Shown here one piece after another: positions 1 to 12,007 of a DNA stretch of 64,000 bases. The DNA is from Brachypodium distachyon (lineage: Eukaryota; Streptophyta; Magnoliopsida; Poales; Poaceae). The position numbers and the translations under genes were made by a program. The stretch covers positions 52,404,914-52,468,913 of the forward strand of contig NC_016132.3 in assembly GCF_000005505.3 (NCBI RefSeq). Reading direction: 5' to 3'. Every line of letters starts with the position of its first letter. Within the stretch, counting starts at the first letter, position 1. The notes below the pieces were generated by a model, which had not been told where the DNA came from, did no database searches, and was given only the letters and a program-made list of their open reading frames with translations.

Positions 1-182
1 AACTGGCGCCGGACCGGTATTTGTACCCATATTTACCTTGAGCTTAGAGGATTCCTGATCATACGTACGACACCCTGACGTGACGCTACGCACCAACATC
101 GATAGGACATAAGAGGAGGAAGAAAGGCAGTAGAGAGGGGATCGAGCTAGCTAAGAAAAAGCAGCGACGTGATGAGGTATTG

Positions 183-434
183 GGGGCTTATTCGGTTCAC
201 AAGATTTTGAAATCACGGGAATAAGAAAATATATGATTGGAATGTCATGCACACTTCAATCCTTGGGATTTTTCAGTGAGGTCTCACATAATGTTTAAAA
301 TCCTTAGGAATTAGCTCATTTAGGACACAATTCTTAGGAATTCAACATTATTATTCCTATGAAACGAACGCTACACGCAGAAAAAAAATCTTAAAGGCTG
401 AAATTCTCTAAAAATTGTTCAAACCGAATGAGCC
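183..434. repeat. Tourist/hAT-like MITE
   Basis: The ends form an imperfect terminal inverted repeat: GGGCTTATTCGGTT on the left and AACCGAATGAGCCC on the right. The interior is AT-rich and non-coding. The length of about 250 bp and these termini fit small non-autonomous DNA transposons of grasses. If the WRKY-A gene extends to the left of the window, the element lies in its intron. The superfamily is uncertain because I could not fix a target-site duplication. Confidence 0.6.
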
Positions 435-1133
435 CTCAGAGAGGTAGATGGCGAAGGGAAATGATGGCAGCCCACAAGCATGGGAGAAGAGGAAAAAAAT
501 GCCTACTGCTTCATGTAGTACATGCTGCCCCAATTGTATTATTTTTTGTTTTTCATTACATCATGTTATTGAATACACATATAAGGTGTCCGTTTTTCTT
601 TTGAGAACCACACATACAGCATCAAAACATTTTTTATAGGAAAAAACAGAGTATCAACACCTGCCTGGCTGCCCCACGGTGGGTCTGGGCTTTTGGGTAT
701 GTGGCCAACATGGCCTGCTGGCCCAATCCTAGTGTGCCAGGTTTTTAAACGAATTTGATTTTGAACAGCAAGCATCTGTTCTGACCTATAGTGACTAGTA
801 GGATACGCTAGATCCGAAAAATGCAGTGCTCCTGCTTGCCCGTAAAAAAAAGTGTTTATGACTGCATGTGATTCGATCCCCATACCTGGACCTGGAGATG
901 CTCCTCACATCGCGATATCCCAAGCATGCTTTTTTTTCTTTTGCCAGCTCCCAAGCAAGCCTAATTACATGAGATGCATGCATGGAAGTACCACTTCTTT
1001 CGGAGCTAATTAATGATGCATGTCGGCAAGATTAACTAACAATCCTGACAATCCAAGTGGCACACAATGCCAGGTGGTCTCATGTGCCACGATTTTGGCC
1101 GCCACATGCATGTCAATTGATGTACTACTATTG

Positions 1134-1247
1134 TATTTCCTCCGATCCATATTAATTGTCAAAATATTACATGTATTTAAACGTTTTTTAGCATAAATAC
1201 ATACATATTTGAGCAAATTTGAAATAATTAATATGGATCGGAGGAAG
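1134..1247. repeat. Stowaway MITE
   Basis: A roughly 114-bp palindromic element whose arms read CTCCGATCCATATTAATT and AATTAATATGGATCGGAG. The interior carries the ACATGTATTTAAACG and AAATACATACATATTTG core seen in many other copies in this window. It ends about 70 bp before the splice acceptor of the WRKY-A zinc-finger exon. Confidence 0.8.
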
Positions 1248-1319
1248 CTTTGTGTGTCCCGTAATTAAGGCATGCATGGAAAAGCGAGCACTAAACAACA
1301 ATCTCCTCTCCGCATGCAG

Positions 1320-1905
1320 GTGCTACTACAGGTGCACGTACCACCAGGATCACGGCTGTCCGGCGAGCAAGCACGTGGAGCAGAGCAACTCCGAGGACCC
1401 GCCCCTGTTCCGGGTGATCTACACCAACGACCACACGTGCAGCGGCGCCTCGGAGCAGTACTGCTACATGGCCTCCTCGATGCAGATCCAGCAGATCGCC
1501 GACGCCTCTCTCAGAAAGCCAGCACCGGAGACGACGCCAGCGCCGCCGCTCCCGCAGCAGCAGCAGCTGGCTCGTCGCGGCCGTGCTGCCGCCTACGCCG
1601 CGGCGATAAAACAAGAGAAAGACGCCATCGTCTCCTCCCTGCTCACAGTGATCAGAGGCTGCGAGGTCGACGTTGTGAAGTCTGAACCTGTACATGAGAA
1701 CTACGGTGCCGGTGCGTGTATGTTGTCGCCGCCGGTGGCCGGAGGAGCTAGTGGCCTTGAAGGAAGCGGTAGCTCTTTGGTTTCTCCCGTGGCGGTGCCG
1801 GCACCGGATGACCTGGGACTGGACTTCATGGTGGAGTCACTGGACCCATGTTGGTTCGAGCCGTTGGATTTGGGTTGGTTCATAGAATCCACGCACCCTA
1901 TCTGA
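1320..1905 (+). CDS. WRKY-A: zinc-finger exon of a WRKY group III transcription factor (partial)
   Basis: This is the last exon of a WRKY group III gene. It starts after the acceptor GCATGCAG with one base that completes a split Arg codon, then encodes CYYRC and 194 residues to TGA. The zinc ligands are C-X7-C (CTYHQDHGC) followed by C-X24-H-X-C (ending in DHTC). A proline- and glutamine-rich C-terminal region follows, ending in an acidic, aromatic tail (DFMVESLDPCWF). No exon with WRKYGQK exists between base 1 and 1319, so the N-terminal and WRKY exons are either left of the window or lost. Family role: sequence-specific nuclear DNA binding to W-box sites. The finger resembles that of WRKY-B (ASK-V, DPPLF). 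Exon identity is secure; whether the gene is intact is not. Confidence 0.8.
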
Positions 1906-2247
1906 GTTTGCATTATGTTAGAGCGACTAGCTTTCCGTTTGTAATTATGGAGTCCATTTTTTTTGGAGATGTGGTGGGAGAAGAGAATACATATCCTTGC
2001 CACACTTCAATAACTAATTAAGGGAGTACAATAAGAGCTGACCGTAGGTGTGGGTGGGTTCATAACACATTTTTGCCCACCCAATACACCCGGAGAGAGC
2101 TATTTTTTTTGTAAGATGTCACTCATATCCATCTATTCTGCTTTTAGAAAGAAACAGAGTATATATGCAATTTTTGCAGGACAGATGTATATTGATAGTG
2201 TACATTGAAATGTTTTGTGGAGCTAAATGTAATGTGATCAATAAACA
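1906..2247. other. Spacer between WRKY-A and the LINE
   Basis: AT-rich, probably containing the 3' untranslated region of WRKY-A. No gene is seen. The exact left junction of the LINE lies near the end of this stretch. Confidence 0.5.
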
Positions 2248-5200
2248 TTGTTATGCGCTGAGTCGAATGACCTTCTTTGCCGTGAGTTTACTGACCAGGA
2301 AATCAGTGATGCTTTGTTTCAAATTGGGCCATTAAAAGCTCCTGGTATTGATGGTTTTCCGGCGAGGTTTTACCAGCGAAATTGGCAGGTGATGAAAGAG
2401 GAAGTTATTGCAGGTGTTAAGCACTTCTTTCAGACAGGAATAATGCCCCCGGGTGTCAATGACACGGTGATCATTTTAATACCAAAGATTGACCAACCAA
2501 ATACACTTAAGGACTTTCGGCCAATTAGCCTGTGTACCGTGCTGTACAAGGTAGTGTCAAAGTGTCTGGTGAACCGGTTGCGGCCCCTGTTGGGAGATTG
2601 GATATCCTTGAATCAGAATGCTTTCGTTCCTGGGCGAATGATTACGGATAATGCTCTCTTGGCGTTTGAGTGTATGCATTATATTGAGCATGCAACATCG
2701 GAGCAGAAAATTTTCTGCGCTTATAAACTGGAGCGAATGATTACGGATAATGCTCTCTTGGCGTTTGAGTTTATGCATTATATTGAGCATGCAACATCGG
2801 AGCAGAACAGTTTCTGCGCTTATAAACTGGATTTATCTAAAGCCTATGATAGAGTGGATTGGGGATATTTGGAGTGCATGATGCAGAGGATGGGTTTCTC
2901 GCACGTTTGGAGGATGTGGATTATGACATGTGTGTCCACAGTGCGATACTCGGTGAAATTTAATGGAACCATCCTTGATTCGTTTGCACCATCTCGCGGC
3001 TTGCGGCAAGGTGACCCATTATCCCCCTTCTTGTTCCTTTTTGTGGCTGACGGTCTATCCACTCTTCTTCGACAGGGAGTTCACTTGGGCATCATATCTC
3101 CCCTCAGAGTGTGTTGCCGAGCCCCGGGGATATCACATCTTATGTTTGCAGATGACACGCTCATGTTCTTTAGAGCTAACAATCACGAGGCCAGGCAAAT
3201 CCAACAAATTTTGCATGTTTATGAGTGGGCTACAGGACAACTCATCAACCCTAGCAAGTGTTCTATCTTCTTTGGTGAGTCTTGTCCACAAACCATGCAA
3301 GCTGCTGTTCGTGCAACCTTGCAAGTTGTACAGGAGGATTTTGAGTCTAAGTATCTTGGGCTGCCCACACCTGAAGGAAGAATGACTAAGAGTAAGTTTC
3401 AGAACCTCCAAGCTAAGCTGCAGAAGAGATTGATACAATGGGGTGATAGCCACTTATCAACCGGTGGGAAGGAAGTCATGATTAAATCGCTGGCGCAAGC
3501 GCTACCGACCTATATTATGGGTGTCTTTAAACTTCCATTTTCTGTGTGCGATGATCTCACTCGGATGATACATAATTACTGGTGGGGCATTGAGAATGGG
3601 AAGCGAAAGACACATTGGGTGGCTTGGCATCGAATGACTCAACCGAAAGGTAAAGGAGGTTTTGGTTTTAGAGATATGCATATCTTTAATCAGGCTCTGC
3701 TCGCACGGCAGGCATGGCGACTACTTGAGTACCCTGATAGTTTATGTGCTCAAGTGCTTAAGGCCCGATATTATCGGGATGGCAATCTCCCTGACACAGT
3801 GTTCACGGGCAATGCTTCTTCGACATGGCAAGCGATCAGTTATGGGCTTGAGTTGTTGAAGCACGGCATGATCTGGAGGGTGGGTAATGGAACTAAAATT
3901 CGTGTGTGGTGTGATAACTGGATCCCCATGGAATTTCAGCTGAAACCAATCACTTTGCAGGGACGCTGTCGTACAAGGTGGGTGTCTGATTTCATTGCTG
4001 AGACTGGTGCTTGGAAGATGGAAGAGTTGCAGCGGTGGTTTTTGCCGGTTGATGTGGATGCAATCTCTAAGATTTGGCCTTCAATCTACCGTGATGACGA
4101 TTTCCTTTCATGGAACTGTGAGAAGACGGGTGTTTTTTCAGTTAGAAGTGCTTACAAGCTAGGTTTGCACCTTGAGCAGGTTGATCAGCTGGCCACCTCT
4201 AGTGCACATCCGGATGGATCCAACCCGTGTTGGGACCTGATTTGGAAGTGTCCGGTGCCGCAAAAGGTGAGAATTTTTGCTTGGAGAGTGGCCACAAATA
4301 GCTTGGCTACTAGGCTCAACAAAAAGAAGCGCAAGATTGAAGACTTCAGTACTTGTACCTTCTGCGGACAGGAGGATGATGATGCTTTTCATGCACTGTG
4401 CACCTGCCCACATGCTCGCCTCCTCTGGAATGCTATGAAGGAAGTTTGGCCACTGCCCACTGTATCCCCATCTGATGGTGAGAGCCCGGATTGGTTTTTC
4501 CTGCTCCTTGACAAGGCATCTCCTGTCCAGCGAATCAAGGTTCTTATGCTCCTATGGCGTGTGTGGTATATTCATAATGAGATCACTCACGGGAAGGTGC
4601 CGCCTGATATCCATGCTTCGTCTTGGTTCCTCCAAAGCTATGTGGACTCTCTTATTGCCATCAAACAGTGTCCATCGACGGACCTGTGTAAGGGCAAGCA
4701 GCTGACCAATGTTCTGTCACTTCGGCCGAATCGGGATGCCCATACTTCTGTTGATGTCCCATGGGTCAAGCTTAACACGGATGGCAGTTATGTGTTGGCT
4801 ACTGGACAAGCGGGGGCAAGGATGGTCCTGAGAGATCACCTGGGAGCCGTAATTTTCAGCGCTGTTAGATACCTGCCTATTTGTGCCGATGCCCTTGAAG
4901 TAGAGCTTGTTGCTTGCATGGAAGGCATAGTGATCGCCCTCCAGCGATCGAACGAACCTATCCAGGTGGAGACGGACAGCGCCCAGTTGTTGGCCATTGT
5001 GCAGGCTAATGCAGTGGACCGTTCTCGTTATAGTAGCTTGATTCAGGAGGTGAAACGCCTAGTGGCCTCACAAAGGGAGATTAAGTTCATCAAAATTCAT
5101 AGATCTCAGAATAGTGTTAGTCACGACCTTGCGGCTTTCGCAAGGTCACGCCAACGTACGGTTTGTTGGTTGGGGTGTAATCCGGTTGTGGATACACCCG

Positions 5201-5250
5201 ATGTAACACTTCTTTGATCAATGAAATCTCCTTTTCTCGCAAAAAAAAAT
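2248..5250 (+). mobile_element. 5'-truncated LINE (L1-type) with open RT / zf-RVT / RNase H frame
   Basis: An uninterrupted frame of 989 codons runs from 2248 to 5217. In order it shows a reverse transcriptase with PLKAPGIDGFPARFY, FRPISLCTVLYK, LDLSKAYDRVDW (motif A), RGLRQGDPLSPFLF (motif B) and FADD at residues 300-303 (motif C). A zf-RVT region follows (FSVRSAYKLG, CTFCGQEDD). A C-terminal RNase H has TDGS, an Glu in ALEVELVACMEG, ETDS and a terminal SHDLAAFA. A short A-rich run at 5240-5248 follows the coding end. The apurinic endonuclease expected at the N-terminus of plant L1 ORF2 is missing, so the copy is 5' truncated. I could not find a target-site duplication. The open frame suggests a fairly young copy, though it cannot retrotranspose alone without the endonuclease and ORF1. 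Confidence 0.93.
2635..2832 (+). repeat. 99-bp in-frame tandem duplication inside the LINE reverse transcriptase
   Basis: Two consecutive 99-bp units (2635-2733 and 2734-2832) encode nearly the same 33 residues, each running from RMITDNALLAFE to AYKL. The copies differ at a few bases (for example KIF against NSF). The period is a multiple of three, so the frame stays open but 33 extra residues sit just before motif A of the polymerase. Confidence 0.95.
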
Positions 5251-8170
5251 GCACCTCGGATACATGAACTTGACATAGACGTACAATTAAGTACATCAAC
5301 CTGCAAAACATGCAACGGACAATCATAACTTGCAATCCTCTATCACTCTAGTACAAATCTACATGCAAAGTAAAGAAAAATACCACGTTGGCGTTGACGT
5401 GGGCACTTAAACAGGTGTGCCTAGTGCTGATGGGGCATGTGGAGCTGCGTGTCTGGCGAATCCTTTGGGAATCGGTCAGTTTTTCTTCTTTTTGGCAAAT
5501 CCCTCGAGTCGGTTTTCATGCTCATTGGTGTGGTTCGGGTTTGGCTCTTCCGATCTATGATCATCTTCTTTGGCGATGGTTGCTGCTCTGGTGCGTTGGT
5601 CCTCTGGATCCCTTAATATGATGACTTATTCACGGTATACTCTAACAAGCTCTTCTTTGGCAAGCTTTCCCGGCTTCGGTGATTCAGGGGCGAGGACGGT
5701 GGCCGACTTCGGTTCGTTTCAGTGCTTGTTGCCGTCGCTAGGTGGTCCAGTGACCTATTTGTAATTTTATTGCGTCTAGCACTCTTTGTACTAATGTTGA
5801 TGATTATTGATAGACCGGTTGATCTTTTCACAAACTTAGAGATTTTGACCATATTTAACGGACCAAATTAAACTTAGACACTAGTGCATTGAGCCATGGA
5901 TTATTTTTTCTCTATTTTGAGCCAGTGCGAATCAAGGGCTTCACCTTGGGCACATAAATCCCTATGGCCGTTAGATCCGCGCCTCGGTCGATCAACCCCG
6001 GCTTGTGGACTTGGGTGGTCGAGCGAGCCTTTCTCGATATATACTTTTTTATAACACCTTCCTCGATCCTTCCATTACAAACTGAATCTTTCTTTAGCGG
6101 GTAAAGGGCAACATAATTTGTTTATGGTTGGTGCCCACTTGCTAATCGCATTTACATGGCCCTGCTCCCGAAACCACGTGCGGATACTGAGAGAAAGAGC
6201 TTTAACTAATCTTTGTGGACATGGACACCTCGACTTGTTTAGCTTGCCACTTGCACTCGTAGTATTTTATCGTTGCAACCCCGAGTCGATAAGCCAAGGT
6301 AGAAACGAGATTTAGAGTAGACGTCTGGATCTAATAAGTACTAGGTGGTGTCCTCTTCATAACGTCTCCAACCTCTGGCCACATCTCAGGTTCTCTCCTC
6401 CGTAACAAGTGGTGTCAGCCTGGCAGCTTAGTTTGTCCAGCGTTTCATCAGGTGTTGGCACGTGAAAATGGTAATTAAGCAGGTGAGATCAATCATCTAG
6501 AGATATGAGTAAATTTCAGAAAACCATAATTTTTGGATCAGCTGTATCGCTGAACCACACTTATCGAAAAACTATTCGTAGAACCACACATTTTGAGACA
6601 ATTTGTCTCAAGTAACCCGAAACCGGATGGTTTGACGGTTTCACATGTTTCCTTATAGGTGGATCTCACATGTCAGATAACCACAAATGGAGAGTACAAA
6701 TGGGAGCTCACCATTGGAGATGTCGTCAGATCCAAATCATGCATTACGCACCAATGCACCATGCCGATCAATCGAGCACCCCCTGGATCATCTAAAAAAA
6801 TCGAGCACCCCCTGCCCCTGGCCGTGGTAATTAATTGGTAAACCCCTAAATCCTTGATCCGAAGTCCAGCCCTCCACGTCCTTGACTCCTTGTGATTGAT
6901 ATTTAATTTGATAAGACCCAGAGAGGGAATACCGAATACAACGCCGGCAGTTTTCGATGGCCTTGCAGATCCATGCCTCTGAAGAGCAAATCAAATCTGG
7001 CGTCACGGCGCTCTTTCGTTCCTCAAATTAGGGCATTAATTAACGCAGTCGCACGCTTGTTTGTTGACAATTTGGGGGCTGGTCTCAGGGAACTGCCTCA
7101 AGGCTCAAGGTAACTCTTCTTCGTTAATTGCACCAATATTACTTCCTTCGTCAGGTAAGTTAATCCTTGCGTCCATTCCCTTGATCATGAATTTTCACTT
7201 CTGCTTGCTGTTGTTTCTTGGGAGCAAATTAAAGGACATCCGTTCACTGGTTATGTTTGGTCAGATAAACTTTGGAACAACCAATATTTAACTACGACGA
7301 TTCCGTTTTTGATGTTAAATGTTATTATCAAGTAGTACTACGAATCATACATTAACAAGTACGTGTACATCAATCATGATTCAAGAAAATTAATGGTGCA
7401 AAGTCCTAAAGGAATCCCCATATATAAAAAGGAAATAAAGAAGACTAACAAAAAATCAGCAGGGACAAAGACTGAATTTACCGTTTAGTCACTGTCAGGA
7501 TCCATTCAAAACTATAAATCTACTGTTACACCCTACAAAGAGAGAAGACATATGAAGCCCCTGCTCATATCAGATTAGATCATCCGATCATTTCAGATCT
7601 TATCAGCAAATTATCTTTGATAAAATGGCTGGCCTTGCAGCAATTTGCAGCAAAGTGTTCCCAACTGCAGCGAAACGTGGGGGTGGCTCGGGATTGGTAG
7701 CCTCCAGGGCACTGATTAACAACTAATTGCCTCACTATTGTAATCCCAACTGGTATTACATCTAATCCAATTGTTTGTGTGTACCCTTTATTTTGTTGCA
7801 ATTTGCCTGTAAACAAACACGCACGCATCCCACCCCGGCCACCTACGTAGGATCGATTGCTCGATCGTCAATGCCAAGAAAGCACAATCATAGTACTAAA
7901 GAAAACAGTTCCACCGGAAATGATACTAATGACAGAAAAAAAAATGTAGTATATATCTGTATCCATACTGGAAAATTTTATGATTGAAAAGAAAGTGGGG
8001 ATTCCAATCTCTGATTAGCGGCAGATTCATCCGCTCGAATCTAATATGTGGAAACAATAAACATATCAAAAGACCCTGCAGCGCTTCTCGACTTGAAACA
8101 AAACGAAACCATAAAGTACTATTGATAGGGTCTGTAGTCTGTACTGCACGCCAGCCATTGAGCTCCTAAA
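5251..8170. other. Intergenic spacer, LINE to WRKY-B
   Basis: No coding region, RNA gene or clear MITE could be supported. Open frames are short and show no recognisable motif. A stretch around 6530-6660 has a low-complexity character (repeated AACCACAC, AAACCGGATGG) that may be transposon debris. Confidence 0.4.
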
Positions 8171-8204
8171 AATTCAAGTCCTCCTCCGGCGAGCAGCAGC
8201 TTGC

Positions 8205-8219
8205 ATGAAAGCGACATAG
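8205..8219 (+). promoter_or_regulatory. Possible four-codon upstream ORF in the WRKY-B leader
   Basis: ATG AAA GCG ACA TAG lies 126 bp upstream of the chosen WRKY-B start, in GC-moderate sequence that looks like a 5' leader. It matters only if transcription starts before 8205, which the sequence does not show. Confidence 0.25.
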
Positions 8220-8330
8220 GTGGCTACCCCATCTCCTTCTCCATTTCCCACATACCCGCTGCCGCTTCTCGCCAAGCCCCGACTTGTTATTATCTCATCG
8301 ACTCATCGTCTCAGTGCAAATTAAGATCCA

Positions 8331-11300
8331 ATGGCGTCGCCCCGCCCCAAGAGGGAGTCCATTGACTTCGAGGATCCCCGCGCGCAGGAGGCCATGGGAT
8401 CTGCCTCCGCATCCTATAGCCCTCCTGGAGCCATCTTTGGCCTCTCCCCGCCGGACTCCTCACCGCGCGACAACCGGAAGAGAAGGTATGGAAACAATTA
8501 ACTTGCTCTTCCTCTAGCTAGCTAATATATACTCATCCTGTCTCCCCTTGCCGAGTTCGTTCTGAAGCAGATCCTGAAACTGCTTGTCGGTTTGCATTCT
8601 AGCTTATTATGACTGCGTGGCGTGAACTTTCTCTTGTTTGTGTAGTGAATCTGTCAATTCTGTAGACTAACTACATATAGATGCTTTTCTGTTCTCTCTG
8701 GCTTCCTCGGCTTATGCCATAATGGGCAAGATTTGGACAGATTAATTAAGATAGAGGAAATATTAACATGGTCAGAAATCGGCGGTAATAGGCTAGCTCT
8801 AGCTGGAATTGGAATATTTAAGATGTCACCGTCCTATAATACAACTTGAGTTAATTGTCTACTGATTTTTGAGAGCGATAGCTCGTCTGCATAACCTGCG
8901 ACACTAGCTAGAGAAACATACCGAAAACTCAATTTAATGGAATCTTACAACTCTTTCTTTAGTTCTTCCTCCGTTAGTCCTATTTTTTTCGAGTAGAGCT
9001 ATATTTCATGGGATCAGATGAAAGCTGAAATGCATGACATATAATTAACTCTGCTCAGGATTTGGATGGACATATATCCTGCACTACTACACTAAGAAAA
9101 CCAGATAAATTGTGAGAACGTGCTGCCTTGGTTGTACTAATCATGTATGCTTGACATTTCTGGAAATTTTCCCTATATATATAGTTCTGCGAAAAGATGA
9201 ATATTCTACTTCTTTCAATGAATGCCATTTCCTTTGGAGACTTTGGAACCCGATGTCATAATTCCTTCCCTTTTCTTTGCCTATCCTCATATATCTTGAC
9301 CATAGTAGAGGTCTCCATTCTCCTGTACGTGAACCCTAGAGTATACTACTAGTACTAATTAAACTGAAGTGCTTTATGCACATTGTCTGCATGTTCATAA
9401 GAAAGAAAAAGAAGACTACACGTGGTTTCCTTTGTGATATTGCAGCACCGTCCTGAACTGTATTTTATGACTCAAGCATATATGCTTTCTTTTCCAAAAG
9501 GTATAACAGAAACAGAAAAGTCTCGACCACTCCCTCCACAGAAATAATTTGAGCATATATACGCATAGTGTGCAGTATATATATGAGTTGTTCTTGATCA
9601 TACTATTAAATCTCTCGCCAACTAGTACCAGTGGTGGTTTACTTTGAACGAAACTGACCGAGTAAAAGTGTTCAACAAACCTTGATGCGATCTTAGTTTT
9701 GTTTTTCTACATTCCTCATCATTCATGCAGTCTTCTTATGTTGGACATTTTTAAAGGACGATTCTTTTCAGCGCCAGTTAGTTAGTATGAGTTATTAATT
9801 AACCGCTTGCATTTTTTAAACGAGAGAAGATTATGAATTATTTAATTTATATTGGCCTTCAATATTGGTGAACTGGTTGAGTGGCTTTTGTCGACCCCCG
9901 ACTTTCTTGTAACTCCACTGGGGGCAAATGTTTCTATATGCGGAGATTTAATGAAAGCCCTTGTGTATATAGCTAGCTTACACGGATCAAAGATATATAC
10001 CCCCGATGCGTTTCAAATTAGAAGATGCTTAGTTTTGTCCTAAGTCAAATTAACTTTTAGAATTTTGACCAAGGTTATGAAAAATTACTAACATCGATCT
10101 GCACTATCAAAAAGTTTATATACTATGAAGATACTTTAATAGACTGACTAAGAGTTGTAAATGTCGGTATATTTCTCTATAACCTTGATCAAATTTTAAT
10201 TATTACCATCCCGCAGTTGATGGCTTTTCCTGTTGACCGCCTATATGTAGGCCCAAGAAGTAATTAACAAGATATACCAAGTTCCCTAAAAAAACAAGAT
10301 ATACCAAGAATTGCCAACAACACAAGCACATGTAGGTCCAAAGAGTAATTACCAAGATATACCAACAACACAAGTGTTTGACCCAACATATACCCCCTTT
10401 AGTTCCCAGAAAAGTGATGCTGCGGACACTCTGAACACTTTGACCACCAATATCGTTTCAAATATTTGAACGGAAACTACATGTAGATTTGTCTCTCTCC
10501 AATAATTAAGTATTACGGGACTACTATAACTATGTTGGATATTAATTATGGAGGTATTATAAATATGTTACAAGATAAAATATTGGTCAAAGCCTAAAAC
10601 ATAGAAAGGCCAGTTTTCGTATGGGCCTATATACATTTACATTTTTATTTGCGTATTTTCAATTCTTCAGTTTTTTTTTGAGGAAAATTCTTCAGTTTCT
10701 TAATTTGTTATAGGATATACCAAGCATGCCTTTCTTTAGGAGTGTTTATAAAATTACCATGCATCATGAATCCTAGATTCAACTCGTTTTGTTAATTTTG
10801 AATTACATCGATCTGGGATTTTGATGCAGGAAGGACAGACCTTCATGGGTCAAACATACGTTCACACCTCATTTTGACGGTCACTTGTGGAGGAAGTACG
10901 GCCAGAAAAACATCAAGGACTCTGCCTTCCCCAGGTAATTTACCAGTCGACTATTAATTAGCGATGTCAAAAGAAAAAGAATTGTACGTTGACTTACTAT
11001 AGACCGTCAAAAGTCATCCATGGAAATTGGATATATGGAACAAGTCAGGCCATCCACTAGTTTGAAGAAACTGCAAGTTTGTTGAGGGCTAGCTAGTTTA
11101 TGGTTGGTGTGTGAGGTAGTTTATGGATGATGCGCCGAAAGTAAATTTGACACCTACTAGTGGCAATGATCCACCTCGTTTTCCCATATTTGGGGTATAT
11201 ATCCAACTTTTTTGAAATATGATGGATATATGTGCGCCATGCTATTGTTAGTGTGCGATGGTTTTACATGCTTCGTTGACAAATCTAACCCAAGCTAGTG

Positions 11301-12007
11301 CAATTCGATTCATCAAATGTTTTTCTAGCTTACGCACCTGTGTGATTTTTAAGGTCAACTAATTAAGTACTTACATGCATGTAAATGGCAATTAATGCAT
11401 ATGCAGGCTATACTACAGATGCTCGTACCGCGAGGACAAGCGATGCCTGGCCTCGAAGCTGGTGCAGCAGGAGAACTGCGACGACCCACCGCTGTTCAAG
11501 GTCACCTACACGTACGAGCACTCGTGCAACACCGCGCCCGTCCCGACCCCTGACGTCGTCGCCCAGCTGCCGCCGCCTCCCGCTTCCGGTGATTCTTCCC
11601 TCTTCGTCAGGTTCGACTCCACCGGCGCCGCCCACAGCCACAGCCACGGAGACACGCACCGGGCGATGATGATGGAGCAGGAACGTCAACGGCACTACCA
11701 GAGTCTCCCGGCCCCCGCGTGGCCGTCCATGATGCTGAGCTTCGATTCGAGTAGCAGTCCCAGCCATCATCACGAGCATCATCCTGCCTTCCTTTCGGCC
11801 GAGTTGCCGCCGGCAGCATCGTCGTCCACGTCGTCGTCGTTATTCTCGACCGAGGCGGGGTTGCCGGCGCCGTCGACGACGACGACGGATGGGGGCGACA
11901 GGTTCTCGACGTGGGACTCGTTGAGATACGGGCTGAATGACCATGTGCAGTTCGGCGACCATGTGTATCTCCCTGACAGTGGCAATGCTGGCGATGATCA
12001 CTATTGA
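8331..12007 (+). CDS. WRKY-B: WRKY group III transcription factor, 3 exons
   Basis: Exons are 8331-8485, 10830-10934 and 11407-12007, joined at GT-AG borders in phases 2 and 2, giving 286 residues. The N-terminal exon is short (51 codons) with Ser/Pro-rich sequence and a basic NRKRRKDR segment at 48-55 that could be a nuclear signal. HLWRKYGQKNI has its Trp at 72. The zinc ligands are C92, C100 (X7), H125 and C127 (C-X24-H-X-C). The C-terminal half is rich in Ser, His and Pro. Family role: nuclear DNA binding at W-box elements, often in defence and senescence. Unlike WRKY-C, D, E and F, it lacks the N-terminal leucine-rich helical segment; a further upstream exon cannot be excluded. The 2.3-kb first intron is AT-rich. 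It is followed closely by WRKY-C on the same strand. Confidence 0.9.
8486..10829 (+). other. Long first intron of WRKY-B
   Basis: An AT-rich intron of 2344 bp. Around 10030-10200 there is a degenerate MITE-like segment whose two ends (GTCCTAAGTCAAATTAAC and CTTGATCAAATTTTAAT) are roughly inverted copies. Nothing else is recognised. Confidence 0.5.
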
